Assembly (NCBI GenBank): GCA_938038735.1
Contig: CALHSW010000061.1
Coordinates: 1 to 8,325 of the forward strand
Direction: 5' to 3'
DNA: 8,325 bases
From: an uncultured Bacteroidia bacterium
GTDB lineage: Bacteria; Bacteroidota; Bacteroidia; Bacteroidales; CAJPTX01
Shown here in pieces: positions 7,104-8,325 of the stretch. The notes beneath the pieces are model-generated. The model was not told the origin of the DNA. It searched no databases and was given only the letters and a program-made list of their open reading frames with translations. Made by a program: the position numbers and the translations under genes. Within the stretch, counting starts at the first letter, position 1. Each line of letters opens with the position of its first letter.

Positions 7104-7132
7104 GTCTGCTCGAGAGTCGAGTGATAACAGAC
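7104..7132 (+). promoter_or_regulatory. Interrupted hairpin just upstream of the lipoprotein start
   Basis: GTCTG (7104-7108) can pair with CAGAC (7128-7132), and CTCGA (7109-7113) with TCGAG (7117-7121) around a GAG loop. A 6-nt one-sided bulge (7122-7127) separates the two 5-bp stems. No T-run follows, so it is not an intrinsic terminator. It ends 6 nt before the ATG at 7139, overlapping the region where a ribosome would bind. It may therefore affect translation or mark a processing or stability boundary after susD. The function is inferred from position only. Confidence 0.4.
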
Positions 7133-7138
7133 AAAGAG

Positions 7139-8325
7139 ATGAAAAGGACAATAGGATATTTATGGTGCGCGGCGCTGCTGATGGCGGTGTGCGCAGCGGG
7201 AATAACATCGTGCAAGAAAGAGTTGCCCTCTGTTGACGTTGCGGGCGATGCGGGAGTTACGGTGAACTACGATGCTGTTAATGTGATAGTGAAGAATGGC
7301 TCAGAGGTAGTTCTTGCGACAGAGTGCGTGGCTGTGGGCACGGAGTTGACCATTGAGGTTGTACCCGCCAGGGAGGGGTTGATACCCCGTACCTTCGTTT
7401 CGCTGAAGGTGAATGGGGGCGAAGAATTGGTTAAGCCGGGTGCTACGTCTGCAACTTACAAGGTGGCTCCTGGCGACAAGGTTGTGAAGATTGTATCGCA
7501 GACTGAGGGAGGTATAATTGATTTCAAGTACGCCCCCGAGAATTTATACGTTTGTGCGCGCACAGACGAAGGGAAAATTGGGGATGATATTGAACCAGGT
7601 GATGAAGTTAACGAAGGGCAGAAGTTGTTCTTTATTAGTCATGATGGGAAGACGCCATTCTCCGATGTGCTAGTTAATGGGGTGAGCGTGATGGGTAAAC
7701 TCAAGTTATATAATGGCGGTGCAATTGCGCTTTACGAAGTACCTAAAAAAACTACAAAATTGGAAATCGTGGCGAAATATGGTGCGGCTTCTAATAAGGT
7801 AGTTTTGACGTTTGACAAGACCGTTGTGAAGGTAGGAACCTTGGAGCCGAATGCGGAAGTGAACGTGGGCGACAAGCTTACGATTACCCCAGCGGAGGCC
7901 GACAAGGTGTTTGACGTGCTGAAGATTAACGGCAACGAGATAGCCGCTGCGGCGGGTAAGGCGAGCTACGAGTACACGGTGCAGGCGGGCGACACGGAGG
8001 TGAAGATTGAGGCGACGGTGAAGGCGAAGGCCACGCCGATCACGCTGACGTTCGGCGCCGAGGTGAAAGTTGCCGGCAAGGCGACCGGCGCTGAGGTGGC
8101 CGTGGGTGAAAAGCTGACGATTACCCCTGCGGAGGCAGACAAGGTGTTTGAGGAGCTGAAGATCAACGGCAACGTAAAAGCCGATGCGGCGGGTAAGGAG
8201 AGCTACGAGTACACGGTGCAGTCGGGCGACGCGGAGGTGAAGATTGAGGCGACGGTGAAGGCGAAGGCCGCGCCGATCACGCTGACGTTCGGTGCTGATG
8301 TGAAAGTTGCTGGCAAGGCGACCGG
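7139..8325 (+). CDS. Repeat-containing surface lipoprotein (C-terminus beyond window), probable accessory binding protein of the Sus-type operon
   Basis: The open frame runs from the ATG at 7139 to the window end without a stop, giving 395 complete codons. A type II signal peptide (MKRTIGYLWCAALLMAVCAA) ends in the lipobox ITSC, with the lipidated Cys at 25 followed by KKELP. The mature part is all beta-like and modular. Two diverged modules (about 38-125 and 126-218) and two near-identical ones (239-317 and 318-395+) share the pattern V-G-x-x-L-x-I, then L-K-[VI]-N-G, then Y-x-V-x-x-G-D-x-x-V-K-I. This resembles an Ig-like beta-sandwich module. I do not recognise a named family. Its place directly after susD suits a surface glycan-binding (SusE/F-like) or adhesin-type role, which is inference from context. 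The start is chosen because the signal peptide begins there; only a weak AAAGAG precedes it, and a hairpin lies just upstream. The first half is richer in A and T (45% GC at 7561-7620 by hand count) than the repeats (57% at 8161-8220). More repeats may follow outside the window. Confidence 0.87.
   Translation, partial: MKRTIGYLWCAALLMAVCAAGITSCKKELPSVDVAGDAGVTVNYDAVNVIVKNGSEVVLATECVAVGTELTIEVVPAREGLIPRTFVSLKVNGGEELVKPGATSATYKVAPGDKVVKIVSQTEGGIIDFKYAPENLYVCARTDEGKIGDDIEPGDEVNEGQKLFFISHDGKTPFSDVLVNGVSVMGKLKLYNGGAIALYEVPKKTTKLEIVAKYGAASNKVVLTFDKTVVKVGTLEPNAEVNVGDKLTITPAEADKVFDVLKINGNEIAAAAGKASYEYTVQAGDTEVKIEATVKAKATPITLTFGAEVKVAGKATGAEVAVGEKLTITPAEADKVFEELKINGNVKADAAGKESYEYTVQSGDAEVKIEATVKAKAAPITLTFGADVKVAGKAT
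7853..8089 (+). repeat. Tandem repeat unit A (237 bp, 79 codons) in the lipoprotein gene
   Basis: The unit begins AEVNVGDKLTITPAEADKVF and ends VKVAGKATG (residues 239-317). It is followed directly and in frame by unit B. By hand count, 67 of 79 residues and 212 of the 236 comparable bases are identical to unit B. The unit length equals one beta module, so a change in repeat number keeps the reading frame. Confidence 0.93.
8090..8325 (+). repeat. Tandem repeat unit B (236 of 237 bp visible)
   Basis: The unit begins AEVAVGEKLTITPAEADKVF at residue 318 and is cut one base before its expected end. Most changes from unit A are in its first 37 codons (17 of 111 bases); the remaining 125 visible bases differ at 7. 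Several changes turn neutral residues acidic (V to E, A to D, A to E). Whether a third unit follows cannot be seen. Confidence 0.92.

Noticed and set aside
7732..8172. Two similar minus-strand frames (7732-7935 and 7966-8172)
   Set aside because: They resemble each other only because they lie opposite the tandem repeat units of the lipoprotein gene.
7853..8325. CRISPR-like direct repeats
   Set aside because: The units are adjacent without spacers, 237 bp long, and in frame within a coding sequence. They are protein-domain repeats.

Overview
The window looks like Bacteroidales (phylum Bacteroidota) chromosome. The strongest evidence is an adjacent SusC/RagA-type TonB-dependent transporter and SusD/RagB-type lipoprotein, a pairing essentially confined to this phylum. 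A further lipoprotein follows them. The AAA-ATPase-like/PD-(D/E)XK protein upstream belongs to a family that is often multi-copy in gut and oral Bacteroidales. Genus and species cannot be fixed from the sequence alone. All supported genes are on the + strand.

Layout: (1) 1-66 is the 3' end of a gene whose last 21 residues are identical to those of the next gene. (2) 244-1806 is a complete AAA-ATPase-like gene with a C-terminal PD-(D/E)XK nuclease domain. Together these are a tandem duplicate with a 1740-bp period. (3) 1807-2166 is a 360-bp stretch without a convincing gene. It ends in a hairpin plus six T's just before the transporter start. (4) 2167-5394 is a SusC-like outer-membrane transporter of 1075 aa. 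(5) 5408-7021 is its SusD-like partner of 537 aa, only 13 nt downstream behind a strong Shine-Dalgarno sequence. (6) 7022-7138 is a short gap with an interrupted hairpin. (7) 7139 to the window end is a lipoprotein, cut off by the window edge. It is built of Ig-like-looking beta modules, the last two of which are 79-residue tandem repeats about 90% identical in DNA.

The SusC, SusD and repeat-lipoprotein genes probably form one outer-membrane nutrient-uptake operon. SusD would be the surface lid that captures ligand, SusC the TonB-driven channel, and the third protein a candidate surface-exposed accessory binding protein (the SusE/F or SGBP position). No glycoside hydrolase, peptidase, sigma/anti-sigma pair or hybrid two-component regulator is in the window, so the substrate (glycan, peptide or other) cannot be named. 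The AAA/nuclease genes differ in composition from the Sus-type genes and are probably an independent, amplifying unit that happens to sit next to the locus.

I found no RNA genes, CRISPR array, insertion sequence or integrase. The least ordinary items are the near-identical tandem AAA/nuclease tails, the fresh intragenic repeat duplication in the lipoprotein, and the two hairpins immediately upstream of susC and of the lipoprotein gene.
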